Assembly: GCA_020650975.1 (NCBI GenBank)
Contig: JAIPMN010003046.1
Span: 2,504-33,906 of the forward strand
DNA length: 31,403 nucleotides
DNA from: Apostichopus californicus
Taxonomy: Eukaryota > Echinodermata > Holothuroidea > Aspidochirotida > Stichopodidae
Direction of reading: 5' to 3'
A program made the translations under genes and the position numbers. The first letter of the stretch is position 1. Each line of letters starts with the position of its first letter. A model generated the notes under the pieces. The model did not search any database. It was not told the origin of the DNA and saw nothing but the letters and a program-made list of their open reading frames with translations. Of this stretch, positions 18,870-28,289 are shown in pieces.

Positions 18870-20172
18870 GTTAGTTAATAATCCACACTTAATTCCATCA
18901 TCTCTTGCAAGTAAGCAGCTCTTTATTTAGTAATGTATCTTGTATGTATGTATGTATGTATGTATGTATGTATTTTAGATCCTCCTGCAAGCAGGAACTC
19001 GCAAAGAAGCCATCATTGGCTTATCAAAGCCGCAAGCTGACAGAAGTCAGTCTCTTAGATTCATATTTTAACGTCCATGATTATGCATTGTCAACAACTC
19101 TGTAACTGGACGACATACCTTAATCTTGGAGAGACTCGAACTTGGGACCTTATGATTGAAAGGCACCGGTGTTAACCACTGAGCTAACACTCCCTGAGCT
19201 AACACATAGCCTCTTGTGGCTATGATATTCGCATTGTTATATTTCCACAAACTAAAATGCTAAGGAAATCATATGCTGCAGGGAATGGGTTTAGTGTGTT
19301 GATTTGATATTTCACAGTTTGAGGTATTCATCATTATATTTCAACATTTACTATGATAATGATTTTTACTTTAAGGTGAATGGTGTTCTGATTTTCTCAC
19401 CTTCTTGTCTTCCCCTCCCCCCACCCCCCCCCCCCACTCATTCCAGCATTATGCCTGCAGAAACAACAATGAAGATATAGCAACGCTACTACTCAGTCAT
19501 GGGGCAGACATTAACATTACTACCAGGTCTGGTGGTGCTAGCCCACTCCATAGATCAGCTTACATGGGACATCTCAGACTCACCAAATTCTTACTGAACA
19601 AAGGTGCAAATCCAAGTCTCCAAGATACTGATGGCAAGACAGCCCTGCACAAGGTATAGCCTTTGATTTCTACTTCCTGTAATATATTTTACATTTTCAT
19701 TTTGAACTTTGACATGCTGTTAACTTCCTAGCATATAACCCATTTTTACTTTTACAGTCAAAATGTGACCCTTTCAAACTACCATTTTTGTTTACATTCC
19801 ATTTATTCTGTTGTAACTTTGTACTCCTTATCAGTAAACATATTCTTAACAATATATATATATTTTTAATTTGCTGCCAGTGAATGGAATCATTTCGTTT
19901 CTGAAATATGTTTTAAACAGACAGAGAAATATGTTTTCATCAACTTTTCATGTTTTTTTGGTCAGTGTCATATGGAAAAAATTTGCATAAAACTTTAACT
20001 GTCTCTTATACATTTACAGGCTTCAGAAAAAGGTCGGACTGAAATTTGCAGACTACTATATGAGGCTGATCCTTCTGTGAGTCATTTGAGAGACAGAAGA
20101 GGTATGACTGCTGCTGAATTGGTTCCAGCTGATAACCCTGAACTTCAAGAACTCCTATCACATACAAACTGA
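18678..20172 (+). CDS. ANKRD39: ANKRD39, ankyrin repeat domain protein 39 (3 exons, complete)
   Basis: CDS = 18678-18869, 19447-19653 and 20020-20172. It encodes 183 aa, the same length as human ANKRD39. It starts with a Cys/His-rich segment (HCSSCHCA). The family signature LDFERGIWSAALNGE follows, and then ankyrin repeats: GYTALHYACRN, SPLHRSAYMGH and KTALHKASEKGR. It ends PADNPELQELLSHTN. All junctions are phase 0 and GT-AG. The first junction exactly rebuilds the ankyrin motif TAL|HYA. Ankyrin repeats serve protein binding; the cellular role of ANKRD39 is poorly known. The last coding segment is repeated in tandem after the stop. No AATAAA follows soon after the stop, so the 3' end is unclear. 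Confidence 0.97.
18942..19194 (-). repeat. tRNA-derived SINE, copy 2, with (TATG)n tail
   Basis: Reverse-orientation copy of the element at 7664-7903. Read on the minus strand it has the same GGAGTGTTAGCTCAGTGGTTAA head, the AAGTTCGAGTC B box and the TTGCGAGTTCCTGCTTGCAGG tail, ending in a (CATA)n microsatellite (plus-strand TATG, 18942-18972). The head start is followed by a second partial TGAGCTAACAC, a small duplication at the 5' end. It lies in ANKRD39 intron 1. Confidence 0.92.
19447..19653 (+). CDS. ANKRD39: ANKRD39 exon 2
   Basis: Acceptor CATTCCAG|C after a long C/T tract, and donor CACAAG|GTATAG. The exon encodes 69 residues with two ankyrin units (EDIATLLLSHGADIN and LRLTKFLLNKGANPS) and ends KTALHK. 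Confidence 0.95.
20020..20172 (+). CDS. ANKRD39: ANKRD39 exon 3 (end)
   Basis: Acceptor TTTACAG|G. The exon encodes ASEKGRTEICRLLYEADPS and on to LLSHTN, then TGA. Human ANKRD39 has ICSLLLQHSPALKAIRDR and LRDLLSS at the matching places. Bases from about 20103 to the stop are the founding unit of the tandem array that follows. Confidence 0.95.
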   Translation, partial: ASEKGRTEICRLLYEADPSVSHLRDRRGMTAAELVPADNPELQELLSHTN

Positions 20173-20760
20173 ATCTTTGTAAATTCAGTGATTGGATAAT
20201 GTTTGATGTAACTGTCATTGCTGCTTGGTTCAGGTTGGGGAGGAATGGCTGCAAGAGAACTATTTCCAGCTGATAACCCTGAACTTCAAGAACTCCTATC
20301 ACATACAAACTGAATCTCTGTGTAGTCATAGATTGGATAATGTATGATGTAACTGTCATTGCTGCTTGGTTAAGGTTGAGGAGGAATGGCTGCAACAGAA
20401 CTAGTTCCAGCTGATAACCCTGAACTTCAGGAACTCCTATCACATACAAACTGAATCTCTGTGTAGTCAGTGATTGGATAATGTATGATGTAACTGTCAT
20501 TGCTGCTAGGTTGAGGTGGGGTAAGGGGGGAGGGGGTTGAGGGAGAGGAGGAATGGATGGAACAGAACTATTTCCAGCTGATAACCCTGAACTTCAGGAA
20601 CTCCTATCACATACAAACTGAATCTCTGATAATGTATGATGTAACAGTCAATGCTGTTCAGATCAGTATGGGGGGGGGGGGGTGGGGGTGGGTGGGGAGG
20701 AGAGGAATGGCTGTCCAAAATAGCGCCAGCTGATAACATGCACTTAGATTTGGAGAACTT
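20103..20760 (+). repeat. Tandem array made from the ANKRD39 exon 3 tail (copy A)
   Basis: About five units of roughly 140-165 bp. The first is the real end of ANKRD39. The others repeat the segment for PADNPELQELLSHTN plus TGA and about 60 bases of 3' sequence (GATTGGATAATGTATGATG), each preceded by a G-rich spacer. Units fall at about 20103, 20249, 20388, 20552 and 20707; the last is degenerate. Several units keep the reading frame and stop. Confidence 0.95.
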
Positions 20761-20881
20761 CTGTTTAATGCTTTAGGTATCAGATGAAAAGGGAAAGGGC
20801 CAAAGCGGAATTTGGTTTTGAAAAACTGCGGCAGTTGTGAACAGAATCGTATACTGTAAATGATGCCATACAGAGATAAAA

Positions 20882-20887
20882 TTTATT
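20882..20887 (-). terminator. Candidate poly(A) signal of the ankyrin/SOCS-box gene
   Basis: TTTATT on the plus strand is AATAAA on the minus strand, about 180 bases downstream of the stop at 21066. The same site is present in the duplicated block at about 29422, where no coding exon follows. Confidence 0.55.
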
Positions 20888-21065
20888 TCAAAAGCTACGA
20901 ACCAACGCAAGAAACTTTTTGAAAGATGATTCTACTTTTGGACTTGTTTCTTTTCTTGTTTCTTTTTGATTTGTTTTGTTTGCTGTCTTTCACCGTTAAA
21001 AGTTTCATCACAGTGTCAATACAAAACACAAAAAGAGAAATTCTAAAAACCGATATAACGTACAG

Positions 21066-21811
21066 TCAATATGTAGGCATTTTCAATGCATTACGCAGTT
21101 CTAAATCACAAATAATGTTTTGAATTCGCCAAGGAAGTTTCCTCCAAGATCTCGATTTTGTTAGTATTTGCCTCATACCGATTAATCGTCGTACTTCGTG
21201 AACCGCCAACTGTTGTAGACTTTGCACACCGTCTCTAACGAAGACTTCCTGGAAAACAGCGAAGCTTCCTACCCTTATGATGGATGGTGTTCGATCGTTT
21301 TTATCAGTCAACATGCTTTTTGATTTCGGTGTAACAGCAAACAAGGCTTTTAATCCATACAGCCGGTCATTAAACCTATGATTATGGGGTATGGTAAGAA
21401 ACGCTGACTGGGCCCTTTCGAATGAGAGTGAAATATATTGTAAGTACGCAAAAAGTGGAGTTTCACCTTTGTTATTTCTTATTGTGCTGTCTGCGCCCTC
21501 ACGCAATAACAACACAGTAGTACTTTCAGTCGCTCCTTGTACTACGCATGCCTTGTGCAGAGGCGTGTCACCTCTTTTATCCTGGGTGTTGATTGGTGCG
21601 TGGCTGTGACGTATTAGATGGTGAAGACACTTAAGCCTTTTCTGGGAGGGCAGATAAGTTGGGTATGAGACGCATATGTGAGTAACCGATTCCCCTTTGA
21701 TATTCGTTATGCTAGCGTCAGCTCTGAACTCGTTGAGAATAATAAGAACTTCTAGGGATGCGAATCTAGCGCTTTCCATGAAAGATGTGTTCCCTGCGCC
21801 ATCTTGAGTAT
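21066..21811 (-). CDS. Ankyrin/SOCS-box gene exon 3
   Basis: Acceptor TTGTATAG|A. The exon carries the main ankyrin units and the SOCS-like C-terminus, ending ALKMPTY and TGA. The open frame extends 85 bases upstream of the acceptor only by chance. Confidence 0.9.
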
Positions 21812-23269
21812 CTATACAACATAAGAAAAGTAAACAGATTATTGGTTTGCCTTCTTTGAAGATGAAACGTCGGTTTTCTTTAAATTTTAATTTCATTGTC
21901 AGTAAAACTGCTTAGGTAAGCGCTCCTCCACAGGCCGGACTTTTGTACTCGTACCGCCTGCGTATTTTTTTTTCCCAGGACGAACGTGGGTTTCAGGTTT
22001 TTCAGGAATTTACAAATTCGTTTGAAATCAGAGTTAGGGTTAAGAAAGTGGGTTAGGGATATGATATCTGTGAAAATGAAGGATTGTCGTTCATAATCTG
22101 GGGTCAAAACTAGGAAGAAAGATTCAGAACATGTTTTTTGTTAAAGCGTCACATGTTTGGAATCCAGGGATTTGATTAGCCGATGCCCACGTTCGTCCTG
22201 GGAAAACAAATTACGCGTACCGCCTATTGAGAAACCCCGGAACTGTAAATGAATACGTCATAGTTACCGATCGGGATTAACTGATGGCGTAGTATCTCGC
22301 GAGCTGTAAGAGGATAGTTCATCCTAGAAACCAGATGCAGTAAAGTAGCTCTTCGAGGGAAGCTTTTGCTGTTTGATAACTTTTTCTCTTTGTGCCTTCG
22401 TAAAGTTCTCACGAGATTACAAAACCATTCGTCGGATAGACGGATGCAGGTCGCATCAGACGGTTGTTGTTGGGACGGTATCGCAGCATCGTACCGCGGT
22501 ATTAAAGTATAGTGTACTACATCAGTCGATCCGGGCTGGTAGAACATGTCCCATCTATCGAAGCTGTTGGTGTCAATTGCATTCAACATCAGTTGAAATA
22601 ACCTCCTGAGTACGGGTTTCCATCGCGTGTGATTTCTAGGTGTCTTTGTATATTGCAATTAGAGGGTAAGAAAGACGAAGAAGAAGGAAAAAAGATCTTA
22701 ACATATTTTTTCATATTTGAAAACATTAAATCATGACTGAATTATAAAGTTTATTCATAAAACATATTTACGAGTCTTGCGAATTGAGTTATACTGAATA
22801 AAGGTATTGTAAAGGCCGATTTTGTTCAATATCCCAATGCTTTGTAGACGTAAAAGGCTTTGAAAATTTTGCAATCTTACATGCATGCAGTCCACAGCAT
22901 AATTTTGTTTTTGAAAGTCCTACAAAGTTAATACAAGATTTTATGTTTTCACTTTCAAATCTTTGACATCTATGTCTTATTTTATGCCTGGTGTTGAAGT
23001 AGCCTAAAGAAGTTATTATTTTTTGATAAGGTAATTTATCCCTTCTATTATTGCTAAGTATGACGTCACCAGACTGTAACAGATAAAATGCAATATGCAG
23101 CTTTCAAAGTGATAAAGTAGTATTCTCTTACCGTTCCAATCAACCGGAATATTTGTAATATTTCAACTGATCTCTGCTCCTGCGCACTGGAATCTTCTTC
23201 ATCACCTGGTTCATTCGACGACGGCATGGAGGCCCTCCGATACCTCAATGAATCATGAATATTACCCAT
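21066..23269 (-). CDS. Ankyrin-repeat protein with SOCS-box-like C-terminus (3 exons, complete)
   Basis: CDS = 23132-23269, 22268-22643 and 21066-21811 on the minus strand, giving 419 aa with matching phases (0, then 1). The N-terminus (MGNIHDSLRYRR) and residues 47-130 show no family I know. Residues about 135-165 (TLLHLVSRMNYPLTAREILR) and 172-290 are ankyrin-like: DTQDGAGNTSFMESAR, NTQDKRGDTPLHKACV and NNKGETPLFAYL. Residues 369-410 (SLQQLAVHEVRRLIG, then LPWRIQNIICDLEL) fit a SOCS box, with its S-L-x3 BC-box start and LP Cul5-box-like motif. The usual BC-box Cys is Ala here. ASB-family proteins recruit substrates to Elongin B/C-Cullin5 ubiquitin ligases; that role is inferred. The gene is convergent with ANKRD39. 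It could also be an ankyrin protein with no working SOCS box. Confidence 0.85.
21965..22211. mobile_element. TIR MITE with TA target sites (247 bp)
   Basis: The inverted ends TTTTCCCAGGACGAACGTGG are perfect for about 20 bases and sit at the same distance from TA dinucleotides on each side (21963-21964 and 22212-22213). This suits a Tc1/mariner-type non-autonomous element. It makes up over half of the intron between exons 2 and 3 of the ankyrin/SOCS-box gene. Confidence 0.8.
22268..22643 (-). CDS. Ankyrin/SOCS-box gene exon 2
   Basis: Acceptor ATACAAAG|A and donor CCGATCG|GTAACT. The exon encodes TPRNHTRWKPVLRRLFQLML and on to LRHQLIPI. Its last 40 residues look like a first, divergent ankyrin unit (TLLHLVSR..LTAREILRHQL). 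Confidence 0.85.
22644..23131 (-). other. Intron 1 of the ankyrin/SOCS-box gene
   Basis: 488 bases of AT-rich sequence with GT..AG ends. Nothing else is recognised. Confidence 0.7.
23132..23269 (-). CDS. Ankyrin/SOCS-box gene exon 1
   Basis: 46 codons from MGNIHDSLRYRR to FRLIGT, with donor GGAACG|GTAAGA. A Ser/Glu/Asp-rich stretch (SSNEPGDEEDSSAQEQ) is probably disordered. The Met-Gly start could be a myristoylation site, although the following residues are only a weak fit. Confidence 0.8.
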
Positions 23270-24534
23270 TCTAGTTATTATTTGTGCTGTAAACTACTTT
23301 ACTTCTTGTCATAGTACATCTTTGGTCGCAATAAATATGCAAACATTTTCAATTATCCGTCGCAACCACACGCCACTTACTGATACGACTGACTCTATGC
23401 ACTGAAGATTCGAGATACGTTTACGTATACATGCGTAATCGATTACAAGAGTCACACATAACGTCATAAACGAAAATATATGTCCGTTGTCAAAGACGCC
23501 ACTGTTTTGCGCGCAATGCGTTGAAGTCTGCGTTATGTTGATCTTACGCACTTTAAAAGCACTAAACTCATTTTCTTATATATAACAGATAAGTTACTTT
23601 GTAATTGCAAATAAATTGGGATATCAACTCCGGTGTGATTCTCCACCCATTCTGACCTACCTCCATATTGCTATATTGTTAGAAACACTACTATACCCTG
23701 CCATGAAAGACAAATTAAGACAAATTCGTGCTCGAGTTCTAGTTCCTTTATCTGTATTACGAAAAAGCAAAAGTTTCGGTCGCCATCTTAGAAATATAGC
23801 AAAGCAGTACCACGGAATGAAGAGCCAAGTCCAACGAGTACGTGCGCGTACATGTGCGCACAAGTTGGCTTCAATATTATATATTTAAAGTAAAAGAACG
23901 CGCCGCACGAAATCTGAAGACGTCATCAATCTAGCGCCCTAGGCGCTGTACAAATCTTTGGTCCACATATTTTCGACACATTGTAGCCTACTGGCACTTG
24001 TCACGGAGTCAAACTTGACAAACGCTCGAGCCAGGCCTGACGAGAAGGATGGGTGGGGGGGGGGGGGGGTAGGGGCCTAGGAACAATTCAGTAGGTGGAG
24101 AGAAACTTCAAATCATACTTATGGGTAAAATGAAAACCTAAAGAAGGGGCCTAGCTAGCACAATTGTTCCCGGGGTTACTCGACACCACTTGTTATAGCT
24201 AACGTTATTGAACTTGAATAAGGTCTACCACAAGCTATATGATTTGGTTAACTTAATAAAAGTGTGCACATACATGGTGTGTTATCCTTATGAAGGCCAG
24301 GTCACACATTATTAACAAAAACATGACATCACCAATTCCCCAAAATAGACTGAATTTGGTCGGTTTTGTTCAAGATACCTACATCGCGAGTATCCACCCC
24401 CTCGTCCCCTCGTCCCATCCCACTCCTCCCTTACATGGTGGGTTTAAAGTATGACTAATTTAGGTCGTAAAAGAAAAAAACAAAAGATTCACAAACAGTT
24501 TTACACCAAATTGCAATTTATATACTTTTTAAGA
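23270..24534. other. Intergenic region with probable promoter of the ankyrin/SOCS-box gene
   Basis: It contains a perfect inverted repeat AGCGCC-CTA-GGCGCT at about 23933-23947 next to GACGTCA (a CRE-like site, about 23920), and a G-run at about 24055-24069. A 90-codon open frame at 23616-23888 has no family match and overlaps one on the other strand. I do not call it a gene. Confidence 0.5.
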
Positions 24535-24717
24535 AAAAGTCACCCAGGAAAGAACCTGGGCACGAAAACCAAACTACCAAACCACTGATCCGCTCTCAGC
24601 CCCAGTCCCCTTGCATCGGAACTGTGACTGTGTGATCATCGTCGGGTGTGCATCACCATTCCCCTCGAAAGGGAACAGATACTACACATGATCTTAGCCA
24701 AAAGGCCGAGAAGGCTG
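24535..24717 (-). repeat. U2 snRNA-headed SINE-like retroposon
   Basis: On the minus strand 24716-24673 reads GCCTTCTCGGCCTTTTGGCT, then AAGATCATGTGTAGTATCTGTTC. This is the 5' end of U2 snRNA (about its first 45 bases) with few changes. It then departs from U2. About 60 bases further on comes a tRNA-like part with GGATCAGTGGTTTGGTAG and a B-box-like CCAGGTTCTTTCCTGG, followed by CTTTTTCTT. The branch-site-recognition and Sm-site regions of U2 are absent, so this is not a working snRNA gene. It is either a U2-headed SINE or a U2/SINE chimera made by template switching. Confidence 0.7.
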
Positions 24718-25060
24718 ACTAAATATTGTCAGCAGATGTGCTCAAATGAAAATTTTGACCTGCCAGAAATCTGTAGTATGTGTTCAATTCCTTACGGCAT
24801 ACATATCGGCAGGAGGATACGGGTATTAAAGAATACTTTATATACGCACTGGCGGCCTCACAAAACTATGCAAAGAAATTCTGTGCGAGCTGCATAGATA
24901 ATTACCCGAAGAATAAAGGGTCTTGTGTATACATTTTGTTCCGCGGTGTTCCTATCGAGTAAATAGCTGTTCAATTGATTAAGTTGTAGAGAGTAAGCAC
25001 ATGTAAGCGAAAATAGCTTATCAATACTGTTGCTATCGTAAATTCTCTTTACCACCGTAA

Positions 25061-25544
25061 ATGGTTGAGGATAGCAAAAAAGCCTGTAGCAATATGAAGA
25101 CTAGCGAACCAATATCTGATGATTCGAAGGTATTTTTGAGAAGAATAATAGGCATAGTGCCTTGCATTGGGTTCATTATCGGTATAGTGATAGGTACGGG
25201 TATATTTGTGTCCCCTACGGGAATTCTGAGGGGGGTGAACGGTTCCGTGGGATTAGCATTTATAATATGGATCGTATGTGCCGTCCTTTCTCTATTTGGT
25301 GGACTATGTTACACGGAACTCGCGACGATGTTTTCTAAATCTGGTGGTGAATTCACATACATCAAAGAAGCATTCGGTCCTACTCTGGCCTACCTACGCG
25401 TGTGGACAGTGTTAATGATTCTCTCTCCAGCCGATATGGCGATCCAGTCACTCACCGTGGCGACGTATCTAACCACGCCTTTCCTCGGACAGTGTACGGA
25501 TGCGCCATACTGGAGTGTTCGACTCATCGCCCTTTGTGTATTTT
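25061..25544 (+). CDS. SLC7-type amino-acid transporter, first coding exon (copy 1)
   Basis: 161 codons plus one base, ending at donor TTTT|GTAAGT. The exon encodes the N-terminus and first membrane spans of an APC-superfamily SLC7 light-chain-like transporter: GIVPCIGFIIGIVIGTGIFV with the GTGIF substrate motif of TM1, SVGLAFIIWIVCAVLSLFGG (TM2), and SGGEFTYIKEAFGPTLAYLR leading to TM3. These proteins exchange amino acids across the plasma membrane, usually with a heavy-chain partner. Later exons are not found before 29842. Compared with the second copy, this one has Thr for Lys in SPTG and Thr for Ala in CYTEL, both at positions usually conserved in SLC7. It may be an alternative first exon, a separate gene or a decaying duplicate. 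Confidence 0.85.
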
Positions 25545-27403
25545 GTAAGTATGTGCAATGTAACAGGGTCATGAAGTGTTTGTACAAATTGAATATATCA
25601 TACATTATATGCTCGCCTTGTATCATCCACGATTTCTTAACCCCCTCCCTACCCCTTCCCTCCTCTTACGCCATTGAGGCTCGCGTTACTTTGCCTCTCC
25701 AACAAGCGTCTGCTTTCCCCTTCTATATGCGGTTAGATAATTTTATTTGCCATACCCTAAACTTCCTTTGCCCGAAATTTTCCGTGCCACTTTTGCCTGC
25801 ATGCCTCCATCCCTCTTCCCAAATGTCTCGACACAACACTCCCCCCCCCCCCCCCCTCCGCCTCGCATCAATATAGTATCTACAGGTTAATTTTAATTCT
25901 AAGGAGTTAGATTATCCCCAATGATAACGTTTTTTTCGAGCTCATTGTGAATATCTGCAAGTTTAACCTTTAGAGGGTGAACAAAACTAACTGGCCCTAG
26001 CCCTAAGTAGAGAACACCACGAGCGCCTTTTAGTTGGCGCAAAGCCTTCATCGGGTGGGGTCTAAGGGCCCGCCTTATGTTTTAGAAATTTACATGACCA
26101 ATAAAAAGAATGTAAACTAAGAAAACTTTTATTCAGTAAAATCACTTTGCTAGGAAAACTAGGACTTACTTACAAGATCTGCTTTATTCATTGTTTTACA
26201 CTAGGGTAATTGAAGATATAAAAGCACGCTAGAGCATGCTGATGGTAGCCGTAGTTTATATATGCTGAGGGGAAGCATATGGGGCATTGAGGTGTAAATT
26301 AATTGTACGATTTGTGTTATCAGCAGTTGTTTTACATGCCACAAAGGGACCTACTGGGGGGGGGGGGAGGCCAATTAGCTGAGTGAGCGGGCGGTGTAAG
26401 GGACCGTGCCTCAATATCCTTAGTTAAAACATTGGGGCACTGGTAGGCTTATATAAAACATATAGACGTCATAGTTATATTTAAGCACCGTAGTTTCACA
26501 TTAGCCTGCTACAGTGTTCACACAGGTAAAATCTTAGGAGCTCACTACGTTTATTGTTCTTATAAGAAAACTCGTGACAACCAAAACAAACGCACGTTCA
26601 TCGCATCCGCGATCGTGCATATTCGTGATGATCGGTTAAAATAAACCTTGTGTTCTTTCCAATATACTGTTCAGGCGTTCACATGATCGTATAGGCCTCC
26701 TTTCATTTAGGAAGGGAAAATCTCACAGGAACAGCTGTCACCCCCACCTCCCAGGTTACTGTCATGTTCTTGGCATCAGTTATCTTAATCACAAATAACA
26801 TATTTTGTGAACATAATTATGTAGGCCTACATAACTACTAAACTAGAACTTGAAGTATAATGAGTAACATAGTTTTAACAACAACATGACTAGCAGCGAA
26901 AAAAGTGTTGCTGGGACGGTGTTTGAGTTATTAACATTGGGTCTCAAACTGGCCGGTTGCTTTGAGTGTATCTCCATCCATGATTACACAAGTAAGGTAA
27001 TGCAAGACATTGTCTACCGATGTATATTTTCCTGTCTACGGGTCAATGAATATGTATATAAATACTTCAAAGTAGTTTATTCACCTGCAGGTTCTCCTCT
27101 GTTAAATAATACACTCGAATGTAACAAATATTGTTCACTGAAGCTTTGCTTTATATCACGAGATAAAGGTGAAAGCCCTCGAGAGGTGTCCCTGCATTTC
27201 TTAACAAAACAGACATCACCATTCACTTTGCAGACCCAGGTCTATTTTTCTGACTTGGGATGGGGTCGACAGATCAATGAATCAGTGTTCCATGACATAT
27301 CCAGGGTAACGCATTCAGCTGCGATTCCTGTAAAGAGTATACTAGAACACAACACATATTGTTCACTGTGGTAGCTTTGTATTATGTCACACTACAGATG
27401 TGG
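25545..27403 (+). other. Presumed intron or decayed region after SLC7 exon copy 1
   Basis: It starts with a C/T-rich stretch and a poly(C) run (about 25842-25857), with a G-run at about 26357-26367. An open frame at 26886-27374 is shared in part with 31016-31315. The copies differ mostly by amino-acid-changing substitutions, so I do not call it coding. No SLC7 exon 2 could be found. Confidence 0.6.
27109..27397 (+). repeat. Pair of about 60-bp direct repeats flanking 170 bp
   Basis: About 27109-27170 and 27337-27397 share AACA(A/C)ATATTGTTCACTG and an AGCTTTG(C/T)(T/A)TTATNTCAC core. The same pair recurs in the duplicated block at about 31053-31110 and 31277-31335. The repeat is therefore older than the block duplication. 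Confidence 0.75.
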
Positions 27404-27657
27404 CAGGCGCGTATAGCCCCCCTTGGGCATATTTTTTTTTAATGTTTTTATGATATCGCTAGTAATTCAAAAGAGAAAATGCTAAGATGCAACTTACAAG
27501 GCCTGTGAAGTGCCATTTCCAGCGATCTGGGAGGTATTTTCTGCCAACATTTTCTTGTACGCTTCGCGCCAATTATGGTGGCGCTACGCTTAGATAGTTT
27601 GCAATGCCGAATCTACAGTTTCGCCCCTCCCTTGGCAAATTCCTGGCTACGCGCCTG
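27404..27657. mobile_element. hAT-type MITE (254 bp) with empty site in the paralogous block
   Basis: The ends are CAGGCGCGTA and inverted TACGCGCCTG. The flanks are 8-bp duplications AGATGTGG (27396-27403 and 27658-27665). The matching place in block B' (about 31338-31345) has a single AGATGTGG and no insert, which fixes both boundaries and the target duplication. It has no coding capacity. Confidence 0.97.
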
Positions 27658-27740
27658 AGATGTGGATTGCAATGAGAGTGGTCTTTGTATTTCTTTTCGA
27701 ACTGACATGGAGAATTCTGTATTTGCTAAATAGACTAAAC

Positions 27741-28289
27741 TAAAGTTCTTTTCTATTTGCATATGAAACATGTAAACTGTCTGTCCTATTCAGTTTTGTA
27801 CAGGCTTACTGCGTTGTACATTATTTTGTCTATGATTTCGTCGCCGTTAATTATATCTCTCCAGTAATATCCCACCGCTGCCACGGTAGCGGGTTTAAAG
27901 TACTGGAGAAATATTTAAGATTTGGTAACGTAACCAGTGGTTTATTATTTTATATATAGCGTATTTATGTATAACAATTTAACACGAAACCAGTCATTTA
28001 GAGCTGCATTGCGATGTAACTTTGTGTAATAATGAATATATCAATGCAAGCCTATATTTAAGTGTAATTGGATAACCTCTCAATTTTAAACTAAGAGATT
28101 TAGGTGGTTGCAGACATGTTTCAATATCTAATTAGTTACTTATTAACCGTTAATGGACGCATTAAAAAGAACAAATATGACTGTTTATTTTGCTTTGTGT
28201 TGCTTCATGGTCACCAATTGTAATATCCGGTATCTACAGGGGTTTCAATTAACATTCATACACAAAGTAATACCATCAGATTGTAACTT
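27741..28289. other. Spacer between the first and second duplication blocks
   Basis: AT-rich. An imperfect inverted repeat (CCAGTAATATCCCACCGCT, then AGCGGGTTTAAAGTACTGG) lies at about 27863-27906. No gene is seen. Confidence 0.6.

Larger units (their letters stand above)
24776..27740 (+). repeat. Segmental duplication block B (first copy)
   Basis: From about TATGTGTTCAATTC (24777) this block is closely similar to 29553-31403 throughout: 5' region, SLC7 exon, C-rich intron start and later intron. The main differences are an extra stretch of about 740 bases here (roughly 26330-27085) and the hAT insertion at 27404-27657. Confidence 0.93.

Noticed and set aside
20006..20739. Minus-strand open frames with repeated SLYVIGVPEVQGYQLE
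   Set aside because: Antisense shadows of the ANKRD39-tail repeat units.
23616..23888. 90-codon plus-strand ORF upstream of the ankyrin/SOCS-box gene
   Set aside because: No recognisable family, overlapping open frame on the other strand, and location in the probable promoter region.
24673..24716. Functional U2 snRNA gene
   Set aside because: Only the first 45 or so bases of U2 match. The branch-site-pairing region, Sm site and 3' stem-loops are missing.
26886..27374. 162-codon ORF partly shared with 31016-31315
   Set aside because: The two copies differ at many amino-acid-changing sites, the start regions are unrelated, and the segment lies in a presumed intron with direct repeats. There is no sign of coding constraint.
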